Source of the DNA: PeH17 sp964414925
GTDB taxonomy: Bacteria > Bacillota > Clostridia > Christensenellales > CAG-138
NCBI GenBank assembly: GCA_964414925.1
Contig: CAYPXV010000003.1
Location: 1-39,297 of the forward strand
Length of the DNA stretch: 39,297 nt
Direction: 5' to 3'
The notes beneath the pieces were generated by a model. It saw only the letters and a list, made by a program, of their open reading frames with translations. It was not told the DNA's origin and did not search any database. Shown piece by piece: positions 7,784 through 15,079 of this stretch; positions within the stretch are counted from its first letter, which is position 1, and each line of letters opens with the position of its first letter. Made by a program: the position numbers and the translations under genes.

Positions 7784-8806
7784 ATGAAAAACTGCAAAAA
7801 ATTGATTGCGATTATTATGGTCGCAGCACTTATGTTGTCCTGTGTCGCTGCTATGGCGCAGGTTGTACCGACGTATCCCGAAGTTCCCGACGGATATGAC
7901 GGATTCGTAACCATTTCGGTTTCGGCAGCCACCATAGGCTGGGGATACTTGGTTACACCGATGCTCGTTCCCGTACATAACGGAGAAAGCGTTGCACAAG
8001 CAACGGTTCGTCTGTTCGACACACTTAGTATCGGCTATATAGCGGGTTCCATGGAGAATTTCTATCTCAGCAATATTTCATGCCAGAATTGCGTGGACGG
8101 AGTTGCTCCCAATGTCCCGAGTTACTTAATGGAACAGCTTGAGCTGTACCCCGGTTGGGCAGAAGAAAATTACGGATACTCATATGGCGAATGGACAGGA
8201 ACCGAAAATGGAAACGGTATGTTGGGTGAAGGTGACTTCAGTGATTTCGCAGGCTGGATGATAGCGGAAAATAATGTTTCACTTCCCGTTGGTGCAGGTT
8301 CTTATTCCGTACAGGTAGGTTGTTCTTATCAGTGGGGATTTACCGTTTACGGATGGGGAATGGATCTCGGTTGGAGCAACGGTTGGGGTTCTTTCCCGAT
8401 ATTCGATAACCCCGCAGAAGGCGTTAACCGCTCCGAAGCTGAAAAAGCAGTTGCCATGATTTTATCGGATGAAACATTATCACCCAAAGTTGAAGAAGGT
8501 GGTGCGGCATATACCGAGTTCGCAAGCTTGAAATCCGCTCTTGAGATCATTTCTTCAAGTCAGGAACAGATAGACGACTGCCTTGCTCAATTATTGAATG
8601 CACTTGAAGACAACGCCTTGTTGCTCGGCGATGTTAACGGTGACGGTGCCGTTAATATGCAGGATGCACAATTGGTTTTGAGACATTCGATGGGCTTAAT
8701 GCAACTTTCTGACGAAGCACTTGCCGTCGCCGACGTTAACGCAGACGGAAACATCAACTCCGCAGATGCAACTCTTATTGTCAGAATTGCACTTGGTCTT
8801 GTTTGA
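7784..8806 (+). CDS. Secreted DUF4430-like protein with C-terminal type I dockerin
   Basis: A 340-residue exported protein, first gene behind the B12 riboswitch. Residues 1-25 form a signal peptide (basic start, hydrophobic core, AMA before Q26). Residues about 38-200 look like a divergent DUF4430 (transcobalamin C-terminal-like) domain: HNGESVAQATVRLFD (66-80), then AGWMIAENN (156-164) and WGFTVYGWGMDLG (184-196), matching the order of the clearer DUF4430 in the lipoprotein at 10207. Residues 279-340 are a type I dockerin with two calcium loops, DVNGDGAVNMQD (283-294) and DVNADGNINSAD (317-328). The ATG at 7784 has GGAGG (7770-7774) upstream; an upstream in-frame start at 7745 would spoil the signal peptide. 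I infer a corrinoid-binding surface protein held by a cohesin partner not seen here. The dockerin is certain; the DUF4430 call is moderate. Confidence 0.85.
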   Translation: MKNCKKLIAIIMVAALMLSCVAAMAQVVPTYPEVPDGYDGFVTISVSAATIGWGYLVTPMLVPVHNGESVAQATVRLFDTLSIGYIAGSMENFYLSNISCQNCVDGVAPNVPSYLMEQLELYPGWAEENYGYSYGEWTGTENGNGMLGEGDFSDFAGWMIAENNVSLPVGAGSYSVQVGCSYQWGFTVYGWGMDLGWSNGWGSFPIFDNPAEGVNRSEAEKAVAMILSDETLSPKVEEGGAAYTEFASLKSALEIISSSQEQIDDCLAQLLNALEDNALLLGDVNGDGAVNMQDAQLVLRHSMGLMQLSDEALAVADVNADGNINSADATLIVRIALGLV

Positions 8807-8818
8807 TAAAAGTTTGTT

Positions 8819-8855
8819 CCTATGCGGTGAATTGCTTTCACTGCATAGGTTTTAT
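8819..8855 (+). terminator. Hairpin with T-rich tail between dockerin gene and toroid gene
   Basis: CCTATGCGGTGAA (8819-8831) pairs with TTCACTGCATAGG (8837-8849), 13 pairs including one G-U, followed by TTTTATTGTTT. It resembles a leaky intrinsic terminator that would lower expression of the downstream genes relative to the dockerin protein. It ends only about 14 bases before the next ATG, so it could also affect initiation there. Confidence 0.65.
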
Positions 8856-8863
8856 TGTTTACT

Positions 8864-10210
8864 ATGCTGAAAAAGTTTTCTAAGATTATAATAGCTTTCG
8901 TCCTGCTTCTGTCATTCTTGCTTTGCGTAACGGTCAGTTTTGCCGATAAAGCGGAATACACTTCCGAGCTTGACGCAACTCTTACCAGACTTAAAGGTTC
9001 AAAACCGCAGTTCGGTTCGATAGGCGGTGAATGGAAGGTCTTTGCGCTTGCAAGGAGCGGTCGCATTGATAAAGATTCAAAGTTTGTTTCCGATTATCTT
9101 TCTTCAATAGAAGATATGCTCAGGAATAATGGAGATCCTAAACTTGACCCGAGAAAGCCGAGTGAGAATTCAAGACTCATAATTGCTTTGTCAAGCCTGG
9201 GTTATGATGCAACCGATGTCGCCGGTTTTGACTTGACTCAGCCACTTAAAGAAATCGACTTTGTCCGTAAGCAGGGTATAACAGGTGTTATATATGCGCT
9301 CATTGCTCTCGATTGTAAAAGCGAATATGCGACAACCTCGTATAAAAAACAACTCGTTGATTTTATTGTAAATGCGGAAATTAACGGTGGTGGATGGGCG
9401 ATGGGCGGCAATGTGCCCGATCCCGATATTACCGCTGCGGCAATATACGCTATTGCCGACTATTCATCTGCTAAATCTGCGGTTAATCGAGGTGTAAATA
9501 TCCTTTCGGAAATCCAATGCGATAACGGTGCTTTCCAAAGCTATGGCAATATCAATTCCGAAAGTTGCTCACAGGTTCTTGTAGCTTTGAGTACGGTCGG
9601 AATAGATGCATCGTCGGATTCGAGATTTATTAAAAACGGTTGTTCATTACTTGATGCACTGCTCTCATTCTTTACCGGTGACGGCTTTGCACATCTGTAT
9701 GGCGGTTCGGTTAACCAGATGGCAAGCGAGCAAGCAGCGTATGCGTTATGTGCTTACAACAGAATGGTAAAACATAAAACCAATCTGTACGACATGTCCG
9801 ATGTCTGGAGCGCATCTTCACCAACTCCGACTAAGACGCCGAAACCGACCGCAACACTTAAACCGACAGCGACTCCGATAGTGACTTCGACTCCGACAGC
9901 GCCCCCCGCCTCAACTCCTGTTGAGACAACAAGACTTGACAGTAATACCGAGAAGCCTTCGCTTACACCGTCGGTTGATTCTACATCAACACCCGAAGCT
10001 ACATTCGAATTTGTGACGGAAACGATCACAACTGATGAAGAAACGCCGTCACCGACAGCGCAAACCGATACGGTTGAGCCGACTGTTATTACAACGGAAG
10101 AACCTGTCGGCGGAAAGGAAGCAAATGCAAAATGGCTCTTGCCGCTGTGTTTGATTGCTGCCGTTTTGGTAGGTATTACGGTGTTTGTTTCGATTAGGAG
10201 GAAATCTTGA
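8864..10210 (+). CDS. Membrane-anchored alpha/alpha-toroid protein, candidate cobalamin-binding barrel
   Basis: A 448-residue surface protein: signal peptide (1-27), helical repeat domain (about 30-310), Thr/Pro/Ser-rich linker (about 315-415), one membrane helix (424-443) and a short RRKS tail. The repeat domain has the prenyltransferase/terpene-cyclase toroid pattern, with turns such as GGGWAMGGNVPDPD (175-188), NGAFQSYGNINSES (221-234) and DGFAHLYGGSVNQM (273-286), each followed by an alanine-rich helix. Intrinsic factor and transcobalamin use the same alpha6/alpha6 fold for their B12-binding alpha domain. I chose ATG 8864; a TTG at 8855 is also in frame, and no good SD is visible for either. 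There is no LPXTG sortase motif. B12 binding is inferred from fold, DUF4430 neighbours and riboswitch. It could instead bind another ligand. Confidence 0.8.
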   Translation: MLKKFSKIIIAFVLLLSFLLCVTVSFADKAEYTSELDATLTRLKGSKPQFGSIGGEWKVFALARSGRIDKDSKFVSDYLSSIEDMLRNNGDPKLDPRKPSENSRLIIALSSLGYDATDVAGFDLTQPLKEIDFVRKQGITGVIYALIALDCKSEYATTSYKKQLVDFIVNAEINGGGWAMGGNVPDPDITAAAIYAIADYSSAKSAVNRGVNILSEIQCDNGAFQSYGNINSESCSQVLVALSTVGIDASSDSRFIKNGCSLLDALLSFFTGDGFAHLYGGSVNQMASEQAAYALCAYNRMVKHKTNLYDMSDVWSASSPTPTKTPKPTATLKPTATPIVTSTPTAPPASTPVETTRLDSNTEKPSLTPSVDSTSTPEATFEFVTETITTDEETPSPTAQTDTVEPTVITTEEPVGGKEANAKWLLPLCLIAAVLVGITVFVSIRRKS

Positions 10211-10695
10211 AAAGAATTTCTTGCTTGATATTAACAATCTTTTTCTTGTTTGCATGCTTAACCGCTTGTGATGTAGGAAAAGAAGAAAACGGTCTTACCT
10301 GCACTCTATATATCGAATGTAAGACAGCACTGAACTATGAGGAACTGGACCCCGAAATTAGGGAAATAATCCCGGATGACGGAATTATTATTCAACAAAG
10401 CACCGTTGCTTTTGATGAAGGAGAGTCCGTTTATGATGTTCTCGTCAGAGAATGTAAAGAAAGAGGAATACACATGGAGGCATCATATACCCCGGTGTAT
10501 AACAGTGCTTATATAGAAGGCATCAATAACCTCTATGAGTTTGATTGCGGAAGCTTAAGCGGATGGACGTATTGTGTTAATTCCGTCTTTCCGAATTACG
10601 GATGCAGTAATTACTTTCTTTCTGACGGAGACTGCATAGAATTTCACTACACTTGCGACTTAGGTCGTGATGTCGGTTGTGTTTTTGAGGAGTAA
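10207..10695 (+). CDS. DUF4430 (transcobalamin C-terminal-like) lipoprotein
   Basis: A 162-residue lipoprotein. The signal peptide ends in the lipobox LTAC (C21 lipidated). The mature part is a DUF4430 domain: EGESVYDVLVRECKERG, then LSGWTYCVNSVFPNYG and LSDGDCIEFHYTCDLGRDVG. This family is the bacterial counterpart of the small beta domain that closes over B12 in transcobalamin and intrinsic factor. The start is TTG at 10207, overlapping the previous TGA (TTGA), with AGGAGG 5 bases upstream, so it is coupled to the toroid gene. The mature sequence contains several Cys residues that might form disulfides. It probably acts outside the membrane as ligand-binding partner of the toroid protein and the ECF importer. 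Confidence 0.88.
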   Translation: MKRISCLILTIFFLFACLTACDVGKEENGLTCTLYIECKTALNYEELDPEIREIIPDDGIIIQQSTVAFDEGESVYDVLVRECKERGIHMEASYTPVYNSAYIEGINNLYEFDCGSLSGWTYCVNSVFPNYGCSNYFLSDGDCIEFHYTCDLGRDVGCVFEE

Positions 10696-10703
10696 AAGTA
10701 AGT

Positions 10704-11585
10704 ATGAGACGAGATGCATTTGATGATGTACATCCCTTTATTGCGTTTGCTTTTTTCGCTTACGCAATTTTAGTGACGACTCTTTTTATGCATCCCGTCT
10801 TTATTATCGCTTCATTCCTTATCGGGATTAGCTGGTCTTTTATCCTTGTCGGTAGAAAAACATTGAACTTACTGGTTAAGTTTATTCTGCCGGTTACAAT
10901 TATTATTGCGATTATTAATCCTTTGTTTAATCATAAGGGTTTGACTATTCTTTTTTATCTTAAAGATAATCCGATAACACTTGAATCCATTATCTATGCC
11001 CTCGTAGCATCTGCAATGTTTGCATCCGTCATTATTTGGTTTTCATGCTTTAATGAAATAATCAAAAGTGAAAAGATAATCTACATATTCGGTAAAACCT
11101 TGCCGTCGATTTCCTTGCTGATTATGCTTGTACTCAGATTCGTACCGCTTTATAAACGCCAAGCTCAAAAGATAGCTTTATCTATGCGTGCAAGAGGGTG
11201 CGATACGGAAGGCGGCAACGTCATCAAGCGTGCCAAAACAGGTTTGAACATACTTCTGGCTCTTATAACCTGGGGGCTTGAAAGCTCTGTAACTACAGCC
11301 GACTCCATGAGGTCAAGAGGTCATGGATTGCATGGCAGAACTTTTTATTCCGATTATCGTTTGGATAAGAGAGATATCGTAATTGTGATTTGTATGCTGT
11401 TAGGTGGGATAACCGCAGTATACGGCATTGCAACAGGCTCCGTGTTCGTTAAGTTCTATCCGCTGTTTAAAATGAATGAATGGGACTTCACAACACTCCT
11501 TTATTCTGCAATACATGCGCTTGTTCTTTTTATTCCGATTATTTTAAATGTTATTGAGGCTACAAGATGGAAATACTCAAAATAA
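10704..11585 (+). CDS. ecfT: ECF transporter transmembrane component EcfT
   Basis: A 293-residue membrane protein with about six hydrophobic segments, the T subunit that couples ATP hydrolysis to toppling of the substrate-binding S subunit. Both coupling motifs are present at the ends of the cytoplasmic helices: ARG in MRARGCD (163-165) and SRG in MRSRGHG (204-206). It starts 8 bases after the DUF4430 lipoprotein with GAGGAG upstream, and its end overlaps the ATPase gene by 19 bases. CbiQ of cobalt transporters is in the same family, but no CbiM/CbiN is present here. Confidence 0.92.
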   Translation: MRRDAFDDVHPFIAFAFFAYAILVTTLFMHPVFIIASFLIGISWSFILVGRKTLNLLVKFILPVTIIIAIINPLFNHKGLTILFYLKDNPITLESIIYALVASAMFASVIIWFSCFNEIIKSEKIIYIFGKTLPSISLLIMLVLRFVPLYKRQAQKIALSMRARGCDTEGGNVIKRAKTGLNILLALITWGLESSVTTADSMRSRGHGLHGRTFYSDYRLDKRDIVIVICMLLGGITAVYGIATGSVFVKFYPLFKMNEWDFTTLLYSAIHALVLFIPIILNVIEATRWKYSK

Positions 11586-13216
11586 ACGATTTAAGTTTTT
11601 CATATTCAACCGAAAAAAACGGCAGACAGGCTCTTTCACATATAAACCTTTCCATAGACGAAGGTCAGTTCGTGCTTGTATGCGGCTCGTCGGGATGCGG
11701 TAAATCGACTTTACTTAAACAGATTAAGCCTTCGTTAAGACCCTATGGTAAGCTTGACGGTTCGATATTGCTTGACGAAAAAAACGTGGATGAATTGTCC
11801 TTCCGCCAACAATCGGAATTAATCGGCTTTGTGATGCAGGATCCCGAGATGCAGATAGTTACGGATAAGGTCTTTCATGAACTTGCCTTCGGTTTGGAAA
11901 ATTTGGGAGTAGATAATACTCAAATGCATATTCGCATTGCGGAAACGGTTAATTATTTCGGGATTCAGAACATAATTAACAATGATACTTCGGAATTATC
12001 AGGTGGGCAAAAACAAATCGTCTGCCTGGCGGGTATTATGGCAATGCAGCCTAAAATTCTGCTGTTGGATGAACCCACTTCTCAGCTTGACCCGATTGCG
12101 GCAAGTGAATTTATTTCCGCATTAAAGCGAATTAACGAGGAATTGGGGACTACAATTATCATTACAGAACATAGATATGAGAGCCTGTTTCCTGTGGCAG
12201 ACAGAGTGGTTTTTATGGAAAACGGACAAATAATCTCCGACAGTAAACCGCAAAATTCGGTAATGAAGCTTATTAATAAGCCCGAATACATAGAGATATT
12301 GCCGACAACATTAAGATTGTATGCAGCAACATCCGATTTAACGGGCGATGCTCCGTTAACGGTGCGTGATGGAAGAAATTATTTGCGTACTTTCGCCAAA
12401 ACCGAGGCTAAATCATGTGCATTAAAAATAAAAAACCCGGATAAACAAACCCCGATTCTTTCGGCAAAAGATGTTTATTTCAAATATGATGCCTCAGGAA
12501 AAGACGTACTGAGAAGTTTTAATTTCGATGTTTTTCAGGGAGAACTTATGTGCATTATAGGTGCAAACGGTTCGGGGAAAACAACCGCAATAATGACAGC
12601 GTCCGGTTTATACACTCCGTACAGAGGTAAGGTCAGTTTCAAAGGTAAGAATATGCGTACCTACAAGAAAACGGAACTTTACGGAAAACAGATTGCTCTG
12701 CTGGTTCAAAATCCGATTTGTACCTTTGTTCATGATACGGTGATTGAGGAACTTGAAGATGTGTGTAAGAATTTCTCGATACCAAAACAAAGACTGAATG
12801 AAGTTATAGAACTGATGGAGCTTGAGAATATTCTTGACAAGCATCCTTATGACGTTAGCGGAGGAGAAATTCAGCGTGCGGCTATAGCGGCTTTGCTTTT
12901 GCCGAGTCCGGAAGTTATCTTCTTGGATGAAGCAACAAAGGGAATGGATGGTTTTTTTAAGAAGAAATTCGGTGCTTTTTTAAAGAAAATAACTGCCGCC
13001 GGTACTGCCGTCGTTTTGGTTTCCCATGATATAGAGTTTTGTGCGGAATATGCGGATAGGTGCGCAATGTTTTTTGACGGAACAATTACCGCACAGGGAC
13101 TACCTGAACAAACTTTACTGAATAACAGCTTCTATACGACAACCGCAAATAGGTTATCTCGAGAAGTTATTTCTGCGGTTTTGACTACCGAGGAATTAAT
13201 CGATAGTGTGAAGTGA
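11567..13216 (+). CDS. Fused double ECF ATPase (EcfA-EcfA')
   Basis: A 549-residue protein carrying both ATPase modules of an ECF transporter in one chain. Domain 1: Walker A GSSGCGKST (40-48), signature LSGGQKQ (144-150), Walker B LLLDEPT (165-171). Domain 2: Walker A GANGSGKTT (332-340), signature VSGGEIQ (430-436), Walker B FLDEAT (452-457), then a VSHDIEF His-loop. In domain 2 the usual DEPT is DEAT; the catalytic Glu is kept. Most Firmicute ECF systems use separate, shared EcfA1 and EcfA2; a fused pair in the same operon as T and S suggests a dedicated (group I-like) transporter. It overlaps ecfT by 19 bases and the S gene by 4. Confidence 0.94.
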   Translation: MEILKINDLSFSYSTEKNGRQALSHINLSIDEGQFVLVCGSSGCGKSTLLKQIKPSLRPYGKLDGSILLDEKNVDELSFRQQSELIGFVMQDPEMQIVTDKVFHELAFGLENLGVDNTQMHIRIAETVNYFGIQNIINNDTSELSGGQKQIVCLAGIMAMQPKILLLDEPTSQLDPIAASEFISALKRINEELGTTIIITEHRYESLFPVADRVVFMENGQIISDSKPQNSVMKLINKPEYIEILPTTLRLYAATSDLTGDAPLTVRDGRNYLRTFAKTEAKSCALKIKNPDKQTPILSAKDVYFKYDASGKDVLRSFNFDVFQGELMCIIGANGSGKTTAIMTASGLYTPYRGKVSFKGKNMRTYKKTELYGKQIALLVQNPICTFVHDTVIEELEDVCKNFSIPKQRLNEVIELMELENILDKHPYDVSGGEIQRAAIAALLLPSPEVIFLDEATKGMDGFFKKKFGAFLKKITAAGTAVVLVSHDIEFCAEYADRCAMFFDGTITAQGLPEQTLLNNSFYTTTANRLSREVISAVLTTEELIDSVK

Positions 13217-13959
13217 GCATTATGAACGGCAATAAATTTTTTAAGCTGATACAAAATAATAAAAACAGATTGATATCGACGTTGCTATTTGTCATAATTG
13301 TTCCGTGCTTAATAGCACTCGGAATAGTTGTTTGGGATGATAGGCATTACTATATAGTCTCCGCAATTATTATAATAGCTGCGCTCGTTCCGTTTACTCT
13401 GCTTTTTGAAAAAAGAAAACCTAAAACACGAGAATTGGTTCTTATTGCCGTCATGACAACTCTGGGCGTAGTAGGTAGGGTTGCTTTTTATATGTTGCCC
13501 CAGTTTAAACCTGTCACTGCAATAGTCATTATTACGGGTGCTGCATTTGGAGGCGAGGCAGGTTTTGTGACAGGTGCATTGACTGCTTTCATTTCCAATA
13601 TGTTTTTCGGTCAAGGTCCGTGGACTCCCTGGCAAATGTTTGCATTCGGAATAATCGGATTTTTATCAGGATTGATTTTTTATAAGAAATCGGAAAAGAT
13701 AAATATCATGCAGTTGGTAGTGTTCGGAGCATTGGCAACGTTGATTATTTACGGAGCGATTATGGACACTTCATCCCTTTTTTCGATGAGCGATGAGGTG
13801 TCTTTTAAGGCATTATTGAGCCTTTTTGCTTCGGGTTTTATAATGAATGTAATTCATGCTCTTTCAACCGTAGTCTTTTTATTGCTTTTATCTAAGCCGC
13901 TACTGAAAAAGCTTCAAAGGATAAAAATTAAATACGGAATATTGAGCCCAAACGATTAA
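13213..13959 (+). CDS. ECF transporter S component, predicted cobalamin/corrinoid specificity
   Basis: A 248-residue, six-helix-type membrane protein. It has an extra N-terminal hydrophobic pair (about 21-65), the RELVLIAVMTTLGVVGR helix that usually contacts EcfT, and GQGPWTPWQM (133-142), a Pro/Trp motif seen in a group of ECF S proteins. Specificity is inferred from the B12 riboswitch and the transcobalamin-like neighbours; ECF systems for cobalamin (CbrT type) are known in Firmicutes. GTG at 13213 overlaps the ATPase TGA (GTGA); ATG at 13222 is the alternative and would remove three residues. Substrates such as cobinamide or another corrinoid are possible. Confidence 0.82.
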   Translation: MSIMNGNKFFKLIQNNKNRLISTLLFVIIVPCLIALGIVVWDDRHYYIVSAIIIIAALVPFTLLFEKRKPKTRELVLIAVMTTLGVVGRVAFYMLPQFKPVTAIVIITGAAFGGEAGFVTGALTAFISNMFFGQGPWTPWQMFAFGIIGFLSGLIFYKKSEKINIMQLVVFGALATLIIYGAIMDTSSLFSMSDEVSFKALLSLFASGFIMNVIHALSTVVFLLLLSKPLLKKLQRIKIKYGILSPND

Positions 13960-13967
13960 ATTAAAGC

Positions 13968-13996
13968 TTGAAGAATTGTGTAACATGGGATATAAT
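13968..13996 (+). promoter_or_regulatory. Promoter for the glycosyltransferase gene
   Basis: TTGAAG (13968-13973), 17 bases, TATAAT (13991-13996). It starts 9 bases after the S-component stop, so the glycosyltransferase is probably a separate unit from the riboswitch locus. Confidence 0.65.
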
Positions 13997-14045
13997 GAAT
14001 ACGGTGAAAACCGTTGATTTCATTATTTTGTTGTTAGGAGGAAAG

Positions 14046-14975
14046 ATGGAAAAGTTGCTTTCGCTGATTGTCCCCGTTTATAACGAGGAAGAAGTTCTTG
14101 AAGTTTCGTTCCAAAAGATGGATGCGGAAATGAAAAAAATAGGCTATCCATACGAAATTATCTATGTAAATGATGGAAGTCATGACGGCTCGATGAAAAT
14201 CCTTCGCAAAATCGCCAAGGATAATAAGCATGTAAAGGTTCGTTCTTTCAGTAGAAATTTCGGACACCAGACAGCTGTAACCTGCGGAATGGATGCCGCA
14301 AAGGGTGATGCTCTGATTATCATTGACGTTGATTTGCAAGATCCGCCGGAAGTCATTGCCGATATGGTTAAAGCATGGGAAAATGGTGCCGATATCGCTT
14401 ACGGTAAACGCTTAAAGCGAAAAGGGGAGACCTTGTTCAAAAAATTTACCGCCTTTTGCTATTACCGTCTGCTTAAAGCTATGAGTACAAACGCAATTCC
14501 GCTCGATACAGGCGACTTCCGTTTGATCGACAGAAAGGTTGCGGATGTATTTTTGAAAATGCGTGAGCATAACAGATTCCTTCGCGGAATGAGCGGTTGG
14601 ATGGGCTTTGAAGCTGTTCCCGTTGAATATGTAAGAAATGAACGTTATGCAGGTAAAACGAAATACACATTAAAGAAAATGCTTCGCCTTGCCATGGACG
14701 GAATTATCGGATTCAGCGACAGACCGTTGACCCTTTGTGCAGGATTCGGCGCATCCGTACTTGCCATAGGCGGTTTGGGATTGCTTACTTTGATAGTTCT
14801 TGCTTGTTGTGCCGTTAATTTTCCCGTATGGCTCTGGGCTTTGGACGGTATAATAATTTTACAGGCTATGCTGTTCATCTTTTTGGGAATACAAGGCTCA
14901 TATATGAATCGTATGTATGATGAATTGAAGAACCGTCCGCTCTATATCGTTGCGGAAGAACTTAACGTCGATTGA
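14046..14975 (+). CDS. Family 2 glycosyltransferase, GtrB/DPM1-like, with two membrane helices
   Basis: A 309-residue polyprenyl-phosphate sugar transferase-like protein. The GT-A fold N-terminus has SLIVPVYNEEEVL and YVNDGSHDGS, and the metal-binding DVDLQDPP (94-101). Two membrane helices lie at about 231-256 and 267-290, before a short cytosolic tail ending in LYIVAEE. Relatives transfer glucose or another sugar from a nucleotide donor to undecaprenyl phosphate for wall or surface polymers; the exact sugar cannot be told. The ATG at 14046 is chosen over the frame opening at 13968 because it starts the conserved fold and has AGGAGG upstream; the longer frame would begin inside the promoter. 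Confidence 0.9.
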   Translation: MEKLLSLIVPVYNEEEVLEVSFQKMDAEMKKIGYPYEIIYVNDGSHDGSMKILRKIAKDNKHVKVRSFSRNFGHQTAVTCGMDAAKGDALIIIDVDLQDPPEVIADMVKAWENGADIAYGKRLKRKGETLFKKFTAFCYYRLLKAMSTNAIPLDTGDFRLIDRKVADVFLKMREHNRFLRGMSGWMGFEAVPVEYVRNERYAGKTKYTLKKMLRLAMDGIIGFSDRPLTLCAGFGASVLAIGGLGLLTLIVLACCAVNFPVWLWALDGIIILQAMLFIFLGIQGSYMNRMYDELKNRPLYIVAEELNVD

Positions 14976-15015
14976 TTTAACCGTTCCATAGAATTAAATA
15001 TCTCAAATTATATAG

Positions 15016-15043
15016 TTGAGTTTTGAGAATAATAAGCTATAAT
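15016..15043 (+). promoter_or_regulatory. Promoter for gap
   Basis: TTGAGT (15016-15021), 16 bases, TATAAT (15038-15043), ending 36 bases before the GAPDH start. With the terminator after the gene it defines a single-gene unit. Confidence 0.65.
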
Positions 15044-15079
15044 GGTTAAAGAAGAAAAAATCCGTAGGAGGATAATTCA

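Noticed and set aside
8587..9066. Minus-strand open frame across the dockerin/toroid junction
   Set aside because: It is antisense to the dockerin and the signal peptide of two well-supported genes.
10100..10210. Sortase anchor (LPXTG) at the C-terminus of the toroid protein
   Set aside because: The sequence before the membrane helix has no LPXTG-like motif; the helix and RRKS tail indicate a simple membrane anchor.
10704..13959. Cobalt or nickel ECF transporter (CbiMNQO) as the identity of the transport genes
   Set aside because: There is no CbiM or CbiN; the S protein is of the vitamin type and the neighbours are DUF4430 proteins.
13991..14028. Hairpin around ACGGT/ACCGT near the glycosyltransferase promoter
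   Set aside because: The stem is only 4-5 pairs with an imperfect outer part, not enough for an operator or terminator claim.
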